This document shows positions 55,050 through 57,326 of a DNA stretch of 57,326 nt, in pieces. The notes below the pieces were generated by a model. That model was not told where the DNA came from. It saw nothing but the letters and a program-made list of their open reading frames with translations, and did not search any database. Source of the DNA: Terfezia claveryi. Taxonomy: Eukaryota; Ascomycota; Pezizomycetes; Pezizales; Pezizaceae. The number at the start of each line of letters is the position of its first letter. The first letter of the stretch is position 1. The stretch is from the NCBI GenBank assembly GCA_015179025.1, contig WHUX01000290.1, positions 1 to 57,326 of the forward strand, given 5' to 3'. A program made the position numbers and the translations under genes.

Positions 55050-55688
55050 TATTGAAAGGTTACTATAAGCGGAGATATTATAGTAGTAATTATGGAAGTA
55101 GTAGTGGTAGACAGTAGTGCTATTAAGCAGACAGTGTGAGTAAGTAGAAGTATGAGAGAGCAGATGGTAGAACTATGTTGAGAGTAGACAGTCTCTTGAG
55201 TCTAATTGAGAAGTATATAGAACTAGATATAGGAGTAAGAAACTCGTATATAATGGTACTAGTTGAGGGTAAGGATCTAGTAAGAAAGTCTAAGTTACAT
55301 AACCTAAGAATAGTATATTGTGCACATGTAAATGAAGAAATATATAAAGGTGTGCGACTGAGACTGTAATATAAGTCAATGAATATAACAGAAAGTTATA
55401 GAAGAGGTGATTATTGAGTTATGACAACTGAGACAAGTAAGCAGTAACCTTAAGTAGTAAAGTAGCATCATACAATGATAATAGATACTAAGTTAGGAAA
55501 GTAAGCAAAGATAATAGGAACATGTGAACGACATATGAACACATATAAAAAAAATAATACAGAGATCTTTAATTATGTAACAAGTGTCTATATTAGGTAT
55601 TAGTATGATATGGAAGTAATCGTAAGAGAAAACGATGTATTGTATGGAAATACTTAACTATATTGAAAGGAAATGATTATTTTCAACA
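55050..55688 (-). repeat. 3' LTR of Copia C2
   Basis: 639 bp, homologous to both C1 LTRs; start TATTGAAAGG, end TTTTCAACA. Its left edge interrupts the F gag-pol frame. Confidence 0.88.
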
Positions 55689-56068
55689 CCCCTTCTCACT
55701 TGTTATGCCATGATTAATTCTTTGAGATAGGAGAACTGTGGACTAGGAAAGGCCTTTGTACATATGTCCACTGGATTGTATTTACTAGGAATTTGCAAAA
55801 GTATGATAGTGCCAGAGTTAATAAGTTTACAGATGAAGTGGTAAGCAATGTCAATATGTTTTGACTTATTGGAGATTAGAGGATTATGAGACAGGTTGAT
55901 AGAGCTGTTATTATTACAAGAAAGGGCAGAAGGAATATCTTTGATAGAAAGCTCACTTAGAGTATTCTGAAGCCAAATTTGTTGTTTAGCAGTAGTAGAA
56001 CCAGCAATGTATTCTGCTTCAGTAGTGGAGGTTATCATATATTTTTGTTTTTGTGATCTCTAGTAGAT
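55689..56068 (-). pseudogene. RNase H end of Copia C2, truncated
   Basis: A 111-aa open frame with MITSTTEAEYIAGSTTAKQQ, WLQNTLSEL, NNNSSINLSHNPL, SKHIDIAYHFICKL and VDICTKAFPSP, the highly conserved end of Copia pol. It has no stop where C1 has many. Identity to C1 ends near 56068, where unrelated repetitive DNA starts. Confidence 0.88.
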
Positions 56069-56490
56069 ACATCAGCAAAAAAGATTCTCCATCATGATGT
56101 AGCAACTAGTTTTGTTCCATCTAGTGCACCACCAAATTCCTGCTTCCTCCGATACACCCTATTCATACTACAAAATTTCTGCTCCCATTTATGCACCCTA
56201 TGCGCACCCTCAAAATATATGTTCTGCATTTCTAACACTATCAAATTCCCACTACCTCTTATACACCCCATGTGCACCCTCAAACCTCTGCAGAAAAAAT
56301 AAACAAATCTGTATCTTTATGTATCAACTACTTTTATACTATCCCATGTATTACAATTTTCTGCTTACCTCTATACACCCCTACATATGCCCTCCTAATA
56401 TTGGCCTGGCACCTGTTTTATATCCAACACTTCATGTTCTTTATGGCTCTTCTCTCAACTAGTCACAATTTTATTATTTCCTAATCATAA
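56069..56490. repeat. Repetitive tail next to KDZ copy 2
   Basis: About 80-90 bp imperfect units on the minus strand built from gggtgcacat, ggggtgtat, aggaagcaggaatttg and gtgttagaaa words (56120-56290), then AT-rich DNA. No gene; the small ORF at 56092-56283 follows the repeat. Confidence 0.5.
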
Positions 56491-56498
56491 ATCATATT

Positions 56499-57326
56499 CT
56501 ACCTCTCTAAGTCTATTCTATTATTTACCAACCAACTTTCCCCTGGCTCTAATGGTATCAAATACATAATCCCTTCTATTTGTGATATCTTAACTAGAAC
56601 CCCTTCCCTACTCATCGGCAATCTAATATGAACTATCCCTTCCATAGCCTGCACAGCATTCAACCCAATGCATTGAAGCAGATTCATATGCACCAACAGG
56701 TGCACTATTCCTGCTATAGTTATTACTTTGAACAATGCATTAATTCGTTCTAGCATTTGACCATTCAGCGTCCCTACTGGTGCCTCATCCAACGCACGCT
56801 GTCTCCTTACCCATATCCAATCATATCTTTCCTTCCTATAAAATTTCTTAGTACATCTAGCATTGTGCAAAATGAACTCTTCTCTACTAAATTTTGGCAT
56901 TGGAATTTGAAGCACCCCATTTGAACGAATTTCCTAAACTAATAGCTCGGTAGGGTCAGAATCTATGCTTCTAACTTCCTGCTTTAAAAACGCTTGCATT
57001 GTCAGCACCAGATCTAGCAAGCCAGTTATACACTCCAGATCCTCCAAGCTGGATATTAATCCCATCTCAATTTTCCCCTGCAACTTCAAGTAGACCTGTT
57101 TTCCAACACCTGGCATTACATCTCCATTTTGCCTAACCTGGTTCTATAGATTAAGTGTCAAGTCCTTCATAGCAAAAGTATGATCCCTCGTATAAGTAGT
57201 AACTATCTAAGATATTGCATTAACCTAATTACTTTGACGATAAGCATCGTTAAGGCCTTTATGCATAGCTTCACTGATATTCATGGAAAAGTGCAAAAGG
57301 TTAGCTAGGCAAAAGCACTATTGGGG
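56499..57326 (-). pseudogene. KDZ-type transposase remnant, copy 2, C-terminal part
   Basis: From the right edge the minus frame reads KGLNDAYRQSN, VNAIS, TTYTRDHTFAMKDLTLNL (57270-57150), then DVMPGVGKQVYLKLQGKI, a TAG at 56934, and RSNGVLQIPMPKFSREEF. It ends GESWLVNNRIDLER (about 56505-56545). The YTRD-x-x-F and LVNNRID parts match KDZ copy 1 (5815-5900 and 6617-6640). Only three or four stops, so it is less decayed. The N-terminal transposase domain lies outside the window. Confidence 0.75.

Overview
The window is wall-to-wall transposable-element DNA from a eukaryote, most likely a filamentous ascomycete fungus. The reasons are several chromodomain Ty3/Gypsy (chromovirus) families, a Ty1/Copia family, KDZ-type DNA transposons of the kind found in TE-rich fungi (possibly Pezizomycetes; that rank is a guess), and RIP-like decay. 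Nearly every element gene is broken by stops that fit C->T changes: TGG became TAG, TGA or TAA, and CAG became TAG, often in a CpA context. I see no intact host gene, rRNA, tRNA gene or CRISPR array.

Layout. 1-1787: right part of a large foldback (palindromic) element, FB1. 1788-4639: Gypsy family A copy A1 (minus), interrupted by FB1. 4640-7390: KDZ transposon remnant (plus) with a 30-bp minisatellite. 7388-7654 plus 18527-19017: a second family-A 5' end, split by Gypsy B1 (7655-18521, minus, 5-bp TSD cagta), which itself carries a 1.9-kb TIR element (11331-13230). 19018-45000 is a five-level nest: Gypsy remnant E (plus) contains Copia C1 (21407-43621, minus), which contains Gypsy B2 (24938-41314, plus, TSD agttt), which contains Gypsy D (30710-38101, plus, TSD ttgcc), which contains foldback FB2 (32020-35401). 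45000-48700: AT-rich, mostly unidentified, with a decayed minus-strand reading frame. 48724-49366: foldback FB3 with a 10-bp TSD. 49380-55049: Gypsy F (minus), containing a solo family-B LTR (50530-51162). 55050-56068: truncated Copia C2. 56069-57326: a second KDZ remnant (minus) running off the window.

Most notable biology. (1) Families A and B carry a divergent accessory ORF on the antisense strand between the 5' LTR and gag. Its ATG overlaps the gag ATG (family A, shared CATG) or lies 1 bp from it (both B copies). The ORF products of the two families share a GK-x-VTF-x-D core and a Cys/Trp-rich GWD tail. (2) Family B pol has a spacer of several hundred codons with three zinc-finger-like motifs between RNase H and integrase. 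(3) The 5' LTR of D ends in an inverted copy of its own 3' half. (4) The foldbacks combine CpG-rich arms with TA-rich tandem-repeat loops and look less mutated than the elements around them.

Limits: boundaries and TSDs were read by eye. Homology calls rest on recognised motifs, not searches. Ages and the species are inferred.
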